A stretch of 64,000 nucleotides of DNA from Desulfogranum marinum (GCF_016918565.1 NZ_JAFFQD010000002.1:186001-250000); one strand, 5' to 3'. Positions 46,180-55,834 are shown, numbered from the stretch's first letter. Notes: generated by a model from the sequence alone, not told the origin. A program made the numbers and translations.

Positions 46180-47100
46180 ATGGAGAAGAACAGGAATTTG
46201 ATCATTGGGGGGTTAATTGTATTACTGGTCATTTGCTCTATCTGGGGATCAGTGAGCAATCGAGCAGCCAAGTCGTTGCAACTTGATTTGACTGCCGTTA
46301 CTGCCGAATTAGATGCTTTGAAAGCTGAAAAGCCGGCTGTTCCGGCTGAGCCTACAATTGTTACAGTCGAGGATCCTCGTGTTAAAGAGCTGGAAGCACA
46401 AATTGCAGCATTGCAAGAGAAGAAGCATGCAAAAGGTAGCCAGGCAAAGCAGCTTGAAAACGCCAGAAAAGAACTTGTACAGATCCGTAAAGCCAATAAG
46501 CGGTTTGAGGCGCAGATTGCCCAGCAGAATGCAGTAATAAAAAACCTGCAGGATGCAGTGGGTGCAAATAAGAAGCAGGATGAGGCAGCTGTCGAACAAG
46601 CAAACGCCTTACGTCAGGAACTGGCCAAATTACAAGATGCAAACGCTGTTGCTGGTCAAAAAATAGAAGAGCTCGTTGCTAACAACGAGAAGACTGTTCA
46701 GGAAAAAGAAAAACTGCAGGCAGACATCGTAAAACTGCAGGCTGAAATCAGTGCTGCACAAGAGGTAATAGCTGCAAGCCAAGAGAGGGAAACTGTAGCT
46801 GCTGAAGAAGAAAAAGAGCAGGTAGCAAAGCTTACCATAGATATGGAAATGGCCATGGCCCAGATCGTTGGTCTTGAAAATATAGTTGAAGAAAAGAATG
46901 CAGCCCTGGAAGAGACCAGTCGTGAGTTGGATCGGATAAAAATCAACATGGATGTTTTGCTCGGCAAAATTGCTGATCAACAGGATGTTCTGCAAGAATT
47001 GGAACAAGAAAATAATGAACTTGTACAGGATTTAACCGATAAGAACGAACAGCTTGCTGATTTGCAAGATCAATTGCAGCAGACCCCCCTTCAAGATTAA
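46180..47100 (+). CDS. Membrane-anchored coiled-coil protein
   Basis: The protein has 306 residues, a single N-terminal membrane helix (about 6-23) and then almost continuous coiled coil of Glu, Lys, Gln and Ala heptads to the end. A Pro-rich hinge (EKPAVPAEP) lies near 50. The longest frame starts at 46171, but AGGAG is then one base away; the ATG at 46180 has the same site ten bases upstream and is preferred. No enzyme motif is present. It likely acts as a structural rod in the periplasm or cytoplasm, orientation not determined. It ends with a terminator and is probably co-transcribed with the TPR lipoprotein. Confidence 0.82.
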   Translation: MEKNRNLIIGGLIVLLVICSIWGSVSNRAAKSLQLDLTAVTAELDALKAEKPAVPAEPTIVTVEDPRVKELEAQIAALQEKKHAKGSQAKQLENARKELVQIRKANKRFEAQIAQQNAVIKNLQDAVGANKKQDEAAVEQANALRQELAKLQDANAVAGQKIEELVANNEKTVQEKEKLQADIVKLQAEISAAQEVIAASQERETVAAEEEKEQVAKLTIDMEMAMAQIVGLENIVEEKNAALEETSRELDRIKINMDVLLGKIADQQDVLQELEQENNELVQDLTDKNEQLADLQDQLQQTPLQD

Positions 47101-47124
47101 TAGCTAATCTTTTAAGATTTTTTA

Positions 47125-47153
47125 GGGAGCGACTCATGGTCGCTCCTTTTTTT
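47125..47153 (+). terminator. Terminator of the coiled-coil gene
   Basis: GGAGCGAC (47126-47133) pairs with GTCGCTCC (47139-47146) around TCATG, followed by seven T. Confidence 0.95.
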
Positions 47154-47741
47154 ATGTACGCGGGGCACTTCCCGGTCGTCCAGGTCGTAGGCGGTTGACG
47201 TGGCAATTTTTGTATGAAAGCCGGTGCTGATTGTGTGTACTTTGCAACATTTTTTGCATTAGGCGAAATCACAGGTTGCTACAGCTTTACGCAATGTTCT
47301 CCAACGCTCAGTTTGTCAGACGTCTTTTTTTCAGTATTTTGGTAATGCATACAATCTATTACCTGGAGTCTTGCTTACCGTCGATCGGAGAATTTTGAGC
47401 GTAACGAGGTAAGCGCGACCAGCAGGCAAATGAGGCTCAATGGCAATTATTCAAGACACCTTTGCTTTTCATGTCTCATGCTTGTTTTCGCTGGTATTCA
47501 GCCTCCTTTAGATCTACTTGATGGTCATCGTATAAAATTTTTTGCCTTGCGATTTTCTCTTCCTGTATGCGTGTGTTGTAACGTTGCCGACGTAGAAGGA
47601 AGAATCTATTTTTGTGGGTTTATCAACATCGTTGATTGATCCTTGGACATTGACAAAGAGCCGGATGTCGCTTACTTCTTTGGCAGTCGTTGCTGAAAAA
47701 TTGCTGAGCCTATTTACTTGTACTTTGCAGAGGATTTTTTC
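47154..47741. other. Gene-free stretch before the alpha/beta hydrolase
   Basis: These 588 bases contain the second copy of the 63-bp repeat at 47394-47456 and no convincing gene. A plus-strand frame at 47430-47639 begins inside that repeat and has no ribosome site. Confidence 0.6.
47394..47456. repeat. 63-bp intergenic repeat, copy 2
   Basis: Gap-free partner of 33823-33885, with TTTGAG, TAACG, AAGCGC and AATGGCAATTATTCA at the same spacing. It also contains GAGGTAAGCGC, the beginning of the core seen at 7155-7173 and 36340-36358, so all four sites may be one degenerate family. Confidence 0.65.
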
Positions 47742-48335
47742 ATGTCGCATATTATCAGTAATATCGTAAATGTAGATGGTTGTACCTTGCACTATCTTGA
47801 GGCTGGCGAGCGTGGACAAAAAACCATTGTGCTGCTGCATGGGATGAAGTTCAAGGCAGAGACCTGGCAGGAGCTGGGTACCATGGACTTTCTCGCGAAC
47901 CAGGGCTTTAGAGTAGTGGCCGTGGATATGCCGGGCTTTGGGCAGAGTCCTGAGTGCGAAAAGACGCCTGTTGAAATGCTGCATGCTTTTCTCAATGTAA
48001 TGTCGCTCTCACAGGTAACCTTGATTGGCCCCTCCATGGGAGGAAAAATAGCCATAGAATTTGCAATTGCTCATGGGGCAGGTCTCTCGGCATTAGTTCT
48101 GGTCGGTGCTGTGGGGGTTGAAGAAAATAGATCCGGGCTTGCCCGGGTACAGGTACCGACGCTTATCGTTTGGGGTGGGGAGGATGCTGTTTCTCCTCTA
48201 GCTATGAGCGATATACTTGTTGAAGAACTTGCCGACAACCGGCGAGTGATTTTGGATGGCGCCCCCCATCCCTGTTATCTTGATCAACCTAATCAATGGC
48301 ATGATGCATTGAAGAAATTCTTATTAAATAAATAA
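47742..48335 (+). CDS. Alpha/beta hydrolase
   Basis: A small serine hydrolase of 197 residues from 47742. The nucleophile is Ser98 in IGPSMGG, with Asp148 (WGGEDAV) and His176 (GAPHPCY) completing the triad, and VLLHGMKF forms the oxyanion region. The size and the GPSMGG elbow recall the ABHD14 group, but the substrate cannot be assigned. The chosen start has AGAGGA seven bases upstream; the longest frame from 47718 adds eight residues. Confidence 0.9.
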   Translation: MSHIISNIVNVDGCTLHYLEAGERGQKTIVLLHGMKFKAETWQELGTMDFLANQGFRVVAVDMPGFGQSPECEKTPVEMLHAFLNVMSLSQVTLIGPSMGGKIAIEFAIAHGAGLSALVLVGAVGVEENRSGLARVQVPTLIVWGGEDAVSPLAMSDILVEELADNRRVILDGAPHPCYLDQPNQWHDALKKFLLNK

Positions 48336-48363
48336 TTTACTCTATCCGCTTTGAGCTGACCTA

Positions 48364-50838
48364 ATGGATAAAACCCTAATTATTGCAGAAAAACCGAGCG
48401 TCGCCGCAGATATCGTCAAGGCACTTCCCGGTAAATTCACCAAGTCAAAAACGCATTTTGAAAGCAATGATTATATTGTTTCTTATGCCATTGGTCATTT
48501 GGTGTCCATAGCCTACCCAGAAGAAATTAATCCTGATTTTCAGAAGTGGACTTTGGATAACCTTCCCATTCTTCCCCATGAATTTCCACTCAAGGTTCTA
48601 CCTGGGACTAAAGCTCAGTACAATGCACTGAGTAAATTGATCAGAAGACGCGATGTCTCGGTTATCGTTAATGGATGTGATGCCGGCCGGGAAGGTGAAC
48701 TTATTTTCAAGTATATCCTCAAGCAGTCCTGGACCAATTCAGTCAAAGCCAAACAGATTCGTCGACTTTGGTTACGGTCCATGACCCAGGATGCTATTCG
48801 AGATGGAATTGCACATCTGCGTAGTGACGAAGAAATGCATCCTCTTGAAGATACTGCGCTTTGTCGTTCGGAAGCGGATTGGCTTATAGGCATAAACGCT
48901 ACCAGAGCATTGACGTGCTATAATTCGCGCTTTGGTGGATTTAGAAAAACACCCTGCGGCAGGGTGCAAACCCCGACCCTCTCATTGCTGGTGAAGCGTG
49001 AAGCGGAGCGGCGTGCATTTGTTCCCACTACTTATTGGGAATTGCGCGGAAGTTTTGTCTGTGAAGATGTTACATATGAGGGCATCTGGATAGACCCCGA
49101 TTTTAAAAAGGGTGAGAGTCAACCCCATGGACGACAAAGTCGTATCTGGGATGTCCAAAAGGGTGAAGATATTATCGCCCTTTGTAAAGGGAAACCGGCA
49201 GTTATTGAAGAGACAAGCAAGCAGTCAACCAAAGGAGCTCCACCTCTTTATGATTTAACCCTCCTACAAAGGGAGGCCAACAGCCGATTTGGTTTTAGTG
49301 CAAAGAATACGCTTGGCCTGGCCCAAGCTTTGTATGAAAAACATAAGCTGATCACCTACCCTCGGACAGACAGCCGTTGCCTGCCGGAGGACTATCTTCC
49401 CACTGTCAAAAACGTTGTGGTTGCGCAGCAACAATGGCAATTTGGTAAATTTGCTCGTGAGGCTATTGAGCAAAAATATCTGAAAAAAAATAAGCGAATT
49501 TTTAATGACAAAAAAATCAGCGATCACTTTGCCATTATTCCCACCACCGGTTTGGCCAAAACCCTGACAGAGCCGGAGCTGAAGATTTACCAGATGATCG
49601 TGCAGCGTTTTCTGGCTGTTTTTTTCCCTCCTGCTGTGTATCACAATACAAGAAGACTTTCCATCGTCGAGGGGGAGACGTTTCTCACTGAAGGGAAAAT
49701 TTTGGTTAAACCAGGTTGGCGCGCTATTTATGGCGTAGGCAGTACCGGAGGTGAAGGGAATGAATTGCAGACCATTCCAGACGTTGAGGCAGTACACTGT
49801 CAGGAGGTGACTGCAGAGAAGAATGAAACCAAGCCACCACCACGTTTTTCAGAAGCAACGCTGCTTTCAGCCATGGAAAACTCAGGCAAATTGGTGGATG
49901 ACGAAGAACTGGCTGAAGCCATGAAAGAAAGGGGATTGGGGACGCCGGCAACCAGAGCAGCAATTATTGAAAAACTGCTCAATGAAAAATATATTGTCCG
50001 CGAACAGCGGGAGCTGGTACCCACCGGAAAAGCGGTTGAACTACTCTCCCTCCTTGAAGCCAGAAATATTGATGTTTTGGCTTCACCGGAACTTACCGGG
50101 GAATGGGAGTACAAGCTCAACCGAATCCTTAAAGGCGACATGACCCGCGAACAGTTTATGCAGGAAATCCGAGATATTACCAGTACCATCGTGGAAAAAG
50201 TAAAATCCGGTGAAGAAAGCAATATCCGTGAAGCATCGTTTTCTCCGGTAGACGGACGCCGTTTTTTTGAAAATGCAACAGCGTTTGAAGCAGAAGATAA
50301 AAAACTGGTTATTCGTAAAGTTCTCGGTGGTCGGGTAATGAGTGAAGAGGAGATTGTTGCTCTTATCAAAGGGAAAACAATTGGCCCCTTTGACGATTTC
50401 CGGTCGAAAAAAGGAAAACCATTTGCCGCAGCAGTACGGATTGCCAATTCAAAGGTGGAGTTTCTCTTTGCAGACTCAACTGAAGATCTTGATCTGGCAG
50501 AGATTACAGCGCAAGAACCTCTAGGGATTTCACCCGTTGACCAAACCAGAGTGTTTGAAACGCCTGTCGGCTTTTTATCGGAGTCTGCCCTGGAGGGCGA
50601 TAAAAAGAAAGGCTTGCGCATATCCAAGATGATTTTGGGACGCAGACTTGATGCGGATCATATTAAACAATTGCTTACCAATGGTAAAACGGAGCTCATC
50701 ACCGGATTTATTTCTAAAAAGAAACGACCGTTTGATGCTTTTCTGCTGCTTGATAACAAGGGGAAAATAAGTTTTGAGTTTCCTCCGAGAAAAAAGCGTA
50801 CTCGCAAGGGGAGCTCTGAAACCAGTCAAGCCGAGTAG
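48364..50838 (+). CDS. topB: DNA topoisomerase III
   Basis: A type IA topoisomerase of 824 residues that decatenates single-stranded DNA. The TOPRIM domain begins TLIIAEKPSVAADI (Glu9) and has GCDAGREGE at 104-112. The catalytic tyrosine is Tyr332 in LITYPRTDSRCLP. The C-terminus carries two topoisomerase C-terminal repeat modules in place of zinc fingers (each starting SPVDGRRFFE or SPVDQTRVFE and ending in a PFDAF-like turn), then a basic tail. Such topo III forms often occur on both plasmids and chromosomes; here the neighbours are housekeeping genes. Confidence 0.96.
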   Translation: MDKTLIIAEKPSVAADIVKALPGKFTKSKTHFESNDYIVSYAIGHLVSIAYPEEINPDFQKWTLDNLPILPHEFPLKVLPGTKAQYNALSKLIRRRDVSVIVNGCDAGREGELIFKYILKQSWTNSVKAKQIRRLWLRSMTQDAIRDGIAHLRSDEEMHPLEDTALCRSEADWLIGINATRALTCYNSRFGGFRKTPCGRVQTPTLSLLVKREAERRAFVPTTYWELRGSFVCEDVTYEGIWIDPDFKKGESQPHGRQSRIWDVQKGEDIIALCKGKPAVIEETSKQSTKGAPPLYDLTLLQREANSRFGFSAKNTLGLAQALYEKHKLITYPRTDSRCLPEDYLPTVKNVVVAQQQWQFGKFAREAIEQKYLKKNKRIFNDKKISDHFAIIPTTGLAKTLTEPELKIYQMIVQRFLAVFFPPAVYHNTRRLSIVEGETFLTEGKILVKPGWRAIYGVGSTGGEGNELQTIPDVEAVHCQEVTAEKNETKPPPRFSEATLLSAMENSGKLVDDEELAEAMKERGLGTPATRAAIIEKLLNEKYIVREQRELVPTGKAVELLSLLEARNIDVLASPELTGEWEYKLNRILKGDMTREQFMQEIRDITSTIVEKVKSGEESNIREASFSPVDGRRFFENATAFEAEDKKLVIRKVLGGRVMSEEEIVALIKGKTIGPFDDFRSKKGKPFAAAVRIANSKVEFLFADSTEDLDLAEITAQEPLGISPVDQTRVFETPVGFLSESALEGDKKKGLRISKMILGRRLDADHIKQLLTNGKTELITGFISKKKRPFDAFLLLDNKGKISFEFPPRKKRTRKGSSETSQAE

Positions 50839-51123
50839 ATAAGTGTTTGTGCCGGCAAGGGTATGCATGAATGCATGTAATACCATTAGCAATGCAGCAC
50901 TAAAACAGGCTGTCCTTATGCTGTGGCAATGTGCCGGGACTGACCAAAAGAACATCTAGCCGGAATAAGGTCTTTTTTTGCACAGGCCTTATTTTCAGAA
51001 GTCAGTCATATGGCTGTGTTTTATTTTCTGAAAATGCCTTGATTTGAGAAAAAACAGGACCCAACAGGCTCCTGTACAATACATAATAAACGAGCTGGAA
51101 AGGTTCCGGCTCCACGAGGAAAA

Positions 51124-51516
51124 ATGAGAGAGTTAAAAAAAGGATACCAGGAAAAGGGTGGGGAAGAATTAGCTGTTACCGCTGCCCGTATTGCTTCAGA
51201 TGCCAAGGCCGAGGATATAGTAGTTCTCGATGTTCGTGGGTTATCGTCTTTCACTGATTATTTTGTGATCATGAGTGGTCGCTCAACCCGTCATGTTCAA
51301 GGCTTGGCTGAAGCCATTGAACGTGAACTTCGCTCTAAACGGGTGAGCACGAAACATAGTGAAGGGTTACGTGAGGGGCAATGGGTGCTGCTTGATTTCG
51401 GTGATATGGTTGCGCACATTTTTTATAAGGAAAGCAGACAGTTTTATGACCTTGAAGGCCTGTGGCATGATGCAGTGCGGATCGATGTCGATCAACTACT
51501 GGAAAATCTCCAGTAA
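51124..51516 (+). CDS. rsfS: Ribosomal silencing factor RsfS
   Basis: RsfS (Iojap family, 130 residues) binds ribosomal protein L14 and blocks subunit joining when nutrients are scarce. The signature is present: VLDVRGLSSFTDYFVIMSGRSTRHVQ, GEGLREGQWVLLDFGDM-like text (HSEGLREGQWVLLDFGDMV) and HIFYKESRQFYDLEGLW. GAGGAA precedes the start. The usual neighbour nadD is not seen here, and nadE is elsewhere in the window. Confidence 0.96.
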   Translation: MRELKKGYQEKGGEELAVTAARIASDAKAEDIVVLDVRGLSSFTDYFVIMSGRSTRHVQGLAEAIERELRSKRVSTKHSEGLREGQWVLLDFGDMVAHIFYKESRQFYDLEGLWHDAVRIDVDQLLENLQ

Positions 51517-51650
51517 AAGGGCATCAACCGGCGGTATCATTTTTTCGATGTGATATGGCAACGGAGATGCATATTGTTTTGTAATTATTTGCAGGTAAAC
51601 AGCTTTGAAGAAGCAGTTCTTTACAGGGCGTATCGATAGAGGACAGTGAG

Positions 51651-53042
51651 ATGCAATATATAAGCACGCGAGGTGAGGTTGATCCCATAGGATTTCGGGA
51701 TGCGGTGATGATGGGGCTTGCCAGAGATGGCGGCTTGCTGCTTCCTCAGTTCCTCCCCACTATAGCAGAAGAGAAACTGGAGCAGTGGCAGAACCTGACC
51801 TATCAACAGCTTGCGGTTGAGGTTTTGTCTCTTTTTATTGACGATATTCCAAGGCTGGAACTGGAGGAGATGGTTGACCGCTCCTATGCCGCCTTTTCGC
51901 ACCCGCAGGTTACACCGATAACCAAGAGGGGCGGCCTGTATATTCTGGAGTTGTTTCATGGCCCGACTCTTGCTTTTAAAGACGTGGCCCTGCAATTGCT
52001 GGGTAACCTGTTTGAATATCAGCTTGGACGTATTAACGGTCAGATGAACATTCTGGGGGCCACCTCAGGGGATACGGGCAGTGCTGCAATTGCCGGTGTT
52101 CGCGGCAAAAAGGGGATCAATATTTTCATTCTCCATCCCCATGAGCGGACAAGTCCTATCCAGGCTCTGCAGATGACCACTGTGCTTGATCCAAATGTGT
52201 TTAACATGGCTGTTCGCGGTACTTTTGATGATGCCCAGGCCATGGTGAAAACCCTTTTTAACGATCTTGCCTTTAAAGATGCCTATCACCTTGGGGCTAT
52301 TAACTCCATTAACTGGGCCAGGGTACTCGCTCAGGTGGTCTATTACATTTATGCTTTTTTAAAATTACTGAAGCGCGGGGAAAGCAGTGTCGATTTTTCG
52401 GTGCCCACCGGTAACTTCGGCGATATTTTTGCAGGTTATGTGGCGAAACGGTTATTGCCCAAAGGGTGCATCAATGCGCTTATCCTTGCGACCAATGCCA
52501 ATAATCTTTTAACTCGTTTTGTTACAGGGGGAGATTATTCAAAAGGAAGTGTCGTTGCCACCAGCAGTCCTTCGATGGATATCCAGATAGCCTCTAATTT
52601 TGAAAGGTACCTCTATTACTTAAGAGATGAAAACGGCCGACAAGTCAAGCAGGATATGGCTGATTTTGCAGACACAGGTGCCTTGGATTTAAGTGGTTTG
52701 AAGAGCCAGGTGGACCAGGATTTTCTTTCCCGCTCTGTTTCCGAGGAGGAGACCTTGGCTATGATCAGGGATTTTCACAACCAGGAACAGTACCTCCTTG
52801 ACCCTCATACGGCTGTAGGCGTGAAGGCTGCATTGGAATGCGCAGATAACAAGCGACCTGTGGTCTGTCTTGCCACCGCTCATCCCGCAAAATTTGGTGC
52901 TGCTGTGATGGCGGCTATCGGAGAGGAGCCGCAATTACCGCCGGCATTGGCTGATTTAGTCGGTAAAGAAAGCCGATGTGAGATTATTGATGCTGATCCG
53001 GAGCTTGTCCGTTCCTATATCAAGCAGAACGGGCTCCAATGA
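51651..53042 (+). CDS. thrC: Threonine synthase
   Basis: A PLP enzyme converting O-phosphohomoserine to threonine. At 463 residues it matches the long (class II, E. coli-like) type. The N-terminus is YISTRGEV, and the PLP lysine is Lys110 in HGPTLAFKDVALQ. GATSGDTGSAA forms the phosphate loop. Its stop overlaps the ATG of the phosphorylase gene by four bases (ATGA), so the two are translationally coupled. Confidence 0.97.
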   Translation: MQYISTRGEVDPIGFRDAVMMGLARDGGLLLPQFLPTIAEEKLEQWQNLTYQQLAVEVLSLFIDDIPRLELEEMVDRSYAAFSHPQVTPITKRGGLYILELFHGPTLAFKDVALQLLGNLFEYQLGRINGQMNILGATSGDTGSAAIAGVRGKKGINIFILHPHERTSPIQALQMTTVLDPNVFNMAVRGTFDDAQAMVKTLFNDLAFKDAYHLGAINSINWARVLAQVVYYIYAFLKLLKRGESSVDFSVPTGNFGDIFAGYVAKRLLPKGCINALILATNANNLLTRFVTGGDYSKGSVVATSSPSMDIQIASNFERYLYYLRDENGRQVKQDMADFADTGALDLSGLKSQVDQDFLSRSVSEEETLAMIRDFHNQEQYLLDPHTAVGVKAALECADNKRPVVCLATAHPAKFGAAVMAAIGEEPQLPPALADLVGKESRCEIIDADPELVRSYIKQNGLQ

Positions 53043-53872
53043 TTGGTATGGATCAGTACCGGCAGCAGGTAGAGGAAGCAGTTGCTTTTCTTCGGCAGCG
53101 GCTGCCGCGCATGCCGGAGGTTATTATCCAGTTGGGAACCGGATTAAGCGGACTTGTACCGGCCATGGATGATGTGGTCGATTTTTCCTACGAAGAGCTG
53201 CCCCATTTCCCGCGTTCAACGGTTGCCACCCACGCAGGTAATCTGATCTGTGGTCGACTTGGTGGGCAGGACGTCGCCATACTCCAGGGTAGATTTCATT
53301 ATTATGAAGGGTACTCCACCAAAGAGGTGACCTTTCCCGTCCGCGTTCTTTCTCAGCTTGGCGCCCGTATGGCCCTGATTACCAATGCCAGCGGAGGGTT
53401 GAACAGTACATATAAGCCTGGGACGATCATGATTATGGCAGATCATATCAATCTCCTTCCTGAAAATCCCCTGCGTGGACCAAATATTGATCACTGGGGG
53501 GAGCGATTTCCTGATCTTTCCTGCCCCTATGCTCCCGCCTTGCAGCAGAAAGCATTGGCTGCAGCAGCTGCAACTGATATTGGCGATGTCTGTACGGGAA
53601 CCTACATATGCATCCCTGGACCCAGCTTGGAGACTCCGGCTGAAACTCGTTATTTGAAGATGATCGGTGCCGATGCCGTTGGCATGTCTTCTGTGCCGGA
53701 GGTAATTGTTGCCCTTCATGCGGGGATGGAGGTTCTTGGGCTGTCTGTGGTTGCCAATGTCAATGATCCTGATAATTTTCAACCAATACTGCTGGACGAT
53801 ATTGTGGAGGCCGCTGAAAAGGCAGGTCCTCGGTTACGAACGTTGCTGGTTTCTTTTTTGTCGGAGCTCTGA
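53039..53872 (+). CDS. Purine nucleoside phosphorylase, trimeric PNP/MTAP family
   Basis: The 277-residue enzyme splits purine nucleosides with phosphate. It has LGTGLSGLVPAM, the RFHYYEGY motif, TNASGGLN and the purine-site GPSLETPAETRYL and GADAVGMSSVPEVIVA. The residue aligned with the human PNP Asn243 is Asn in VVANVND, which favours 6-oxopurines (inosine type) over adenosine type. Directly downstream lies an MTA/SAH deaminase, so methylthioinosine is a likely substrate: MTA would be deaminated first and then phosphorolysed. That is inference from context and family. Confidence 0.9.
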   Translation: MIGMDQYRQQVEEAVAFLRQRLPRMPEVIIQLGTGLSGLVPAMDDVVDFSYEELPHFPRSTVATHAGNLICGRLGGQDVAILQGRFHYYEGYSTKEVTFPVRVLSQLGARMALITNASGGLNSTYKPGTIMIMADHINLLPENPLRGPNIDHWGERFPDLSCPYAPALQQKALAAAAATDIGDVCTGTYICIPGPSLETPAETRYLKMIGADAVGMSSVPEVIVALHAGMEVLGLSVVANVNDPDNFQPILLDDIVEAAEKAGPRLRTLLVSFLSEL

Positions 53873-53874
53873 GG

Positions 53875-55206
53875 ATGAACAAAAAAACTGTGGATTTGAT
53901 TCTGAGTGGTCGCTACCTGCTGATCCTGGATAAGAAGGATACTATTGTTGAACAGGGAGCACTGGCGATCAACGATGGGGTCATCGTCGCCCGAGGAAAG
54001 ACCGAGGAAATCGGTGCAACCTACAGAGCCAGACATATCATAGCTGAAGAGCATGGGTTGATAATGCCCGGTCTCGTCAATACCCATACCCATGCTGCCA
54101 TGTCTTGCTTCAGGGGACTCGCAGATGATTTACCGCTCATGCAGTGGCTCCAGGAGTATATCTTTCCTGTTGAGGCTACCCTGTCTGGTGATATGGTGTA
54201 CAGTGCCACCTTGCTCTCATTGTGTGAAATGATCAAGTCCGGGACTACTTCTTTTTGCGATATGTATCTTTTTGCCGCCGATGTGTGTCGTGCTGTGGAG
54301 CAGTCAGGTATGCGTGCCTGGGTAGGAGAGGTACTGTATGATTTCCCTTCACCAAATTATGGTGAACTTGCAAACGGTTTTGCCTACACCCAAGAGCTGC
54401 TTGCGCAGTACCGTAATCATGATTTGATCCGGATAACCATCGATCCTCATGCTGTGTATACATGTTCGCCTGAATTGCTGGTGCGTTTGGGCAACATGGC
54501 CAGAGACAATGACCTCCTGTACCATGTCCATCTTGCTGAAAACAGTGATGAGGTTAATACCTGTAAAGAACGTTACGGGTGTTCGCCTGTCCAGCACTTG
54601 GAAAAACTTGGTCTTTTAGACGAACACGTAGTGGCTGCTCACTGCGTGATGGTAACGGATGATGAAATTGAGCTTATGGCAGAAAGAGGAGTGAAGGTCG
54701 CCCACTGTCCGGAATCGAACCTGAAGTTAGCATCAGGTGTGGCGCCTGTACCAAAACTCATCGATCAAGGAGTTACTGTGGGTATCGGTACCGATGGTGC
54801 CGCTTCCAATAACGATGTTGATATGTTTGGTGAGATGAATACAGCTGCCAAGGTACACAAAGTCACCTCTATGGATCCCACAACCATGGATGCTGTTTCG
54901 ACTCTTCGAGCCGGTACCATGGGGGGGGCCGCGGTGCTTGGTGCAGACAAGGTGATTGGATCACTTGAGGTTGGGAAAAAAGCTGACTGCATTGTCATTG
55001 ACCTTGATCAGCCCCATCTGACTCCTCTGTATAACCCTGTTTCCCATCTTGTGTATGCGGCCAGAGGCGGCGATGTTATTCATTCTGTTATCAATGGCAG
55101 GGTAGTGATGGAAGACCGTCAATTGCTCACTCTCGATGAAAATGCTATTATACGAAAAATACAGGAAATGGCGTTGGGAATCAGCAAGCAAAGGAATGTC
55201 GGTTGA
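53875..55206 (+). CDS. mtaD: 5-methylthioadenosine/S-adenosylhomocysteine deaminase
   Basis: An amidohydrolase of 443 residues of the MtaD group, deaminating MTA to methylthioinosine and SAH to S-inosylhomocysteine. The metal ligands are in NTHTHAAMSCFRGLADDLPL (His71, His73), HVHLAENSDE, and GTDGAASNNDVDMF. The CFRGLADDLPLMQWL text is typical of the MTA/SAH deaminase group rather than of cytosine or guanine deaminases. It begins two bases after the phosphorylase stop. The pair suggests a two-step MTA salvage. Confidence 0.93.
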   Translation: MNKKTVDLILSGRYLLILDKKDTIVEQGALAINDGVIVARGKTEEIGATYRARHIIAEEHGLIMPGLVNTHTHAAMSCFRGLADDLPLMQWLQEYIFPVEATLSGDMVYSATLLSLCEMIKSGTTSFCDMYLFAADVCRAVEQSGMRAWVGEVLYDFPSPNYGELANGFAYTQELLAQYRNHDLIRITIDPHAVYTCSPELLVRLGNMARDNDLLYHVHLAENSDEVNTCKERYGCSPVQHLEKLGLLDEHVVAAHCVMVTDDEIELMAERGVKVAHCPESNLKLASGVAPVPKLIDQGVTVGIGTDGAASNNDVDMFGEMNTAAKVHKVTSMDPTTMDAVSTLRAGTMGGAAVLGADKVIGSLEVGKKADCIVIDLDQPHLTPLYNPVSHLVYAARGGDVIHSVINGRVVMEDRQLLTLDENAIIRKIQEMALGISKQRNVG

Positions 55207-55275
55207 CAGTGTATAGCTTGAAATGCTATTGTTGTCGGATTTAACAGTAAAGTAAACTTCAAAGAGGTAGCCCCT

Positions 55276-55461
55276 ATGTTCGGTCTTGGAATGCCCGAAT
55301 TGATAATTATTCTTGTCATTATCGTTATCATTTTTGGTGCAGGTAAACTGCCTGAAATTGGAAGTGGAATAGGCAAGGGCATTAAAAATTTTAAAGATGC
55401 CACCAAGCAGGAAAAAGAATCAAAATCCATTGAAGAAGATAAAAAAGATCCTGAAGCGTAA
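55276..55461 (+). CDS. tatA: TatA/E-family twin-arginine translocase subunit 1
   Basis: A 61-residue Tat pore subunit. It begins [20 protein letters not shown], a single membrane helix, followed by the G-A-G-K-LPEIG hinge and an amphipathic helix [10 protein letters not shown], then a short charged tail. It follows AAAGAGGTAG. No tatC is nearby. Folded redox proteins carrying Tat signals are its expected cargo. Confidence 0.95.
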   Translation: MFGLGMPELIIILVIIVIIFGAGKLPEIGSGIGKGIKNFKDATKQEKESKSIEEDKKDPEA

Positions 55462-55501
55462 GTAGATGAGTTTGTAACTGCTTGTTTTAGGGAGGACAGT
55501 C

Positions 55502-55750
55502 ATGTTTGGATTAGGTACACCAGAACTTCTGGTAATTTTTGGTATAGCGTTTCTTATTTTTGGTGGGAAAAAACTACCGGAAATCGGTGCTGGTCTTGGT
55601 AAGGCGATTGGTTCCTTTAAAAATGGTCTTAATGAGGTTGAGGACATGGGACTGGATATTAAAAAAAACCTGCCTGGGGTGAAAGAAGTTACCGCAATGC
55701 AGGACAAAGTGGACAAGGCAAAGAATATATCCAAAGTGCTTACCAAATAA
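55502..55750 (+). CDS. tatA: TatA/E-family twin-arginine translocase subunit 2
   Basis: A second TatA of 82 residues, 40 bases after the first. The helix (MFGLGTPELLVIFGIAFLIF) and hinge (GGKKLPEIGAGLGKAIG) match the first, but the tail is longer (EVEDMGLDIKKNLPGVKEV). The pair is either a duplication with divergence, like TatA and TatE, or two subunits with different roles. It starts after GGGAGG. Confidence 0.94.
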   Translation: MFGLGTPELLVIFGIAFLIFGGKKLPEIGAGLGKAIGSFKNGLNEVEDMGLDIKKNLPGVKEVTAMQDKVDKAKNISKVLTK

Positions 55751-55834
55751 TTTTTTAATCTCCTTGTCGGCAGCCCCCTCACGGAAATCTTCATTTTTGT
55801 AGCTCAATATGTTCTATTGAGATAAAATCCTTCA

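Noticed and set aside
47430-47639. 69-codon plus-strand frame
   Set aside because: It begins inside the 63-bp repeat and has no ribosome site; the Cys-rich, hydrophobic composition looks accidental.
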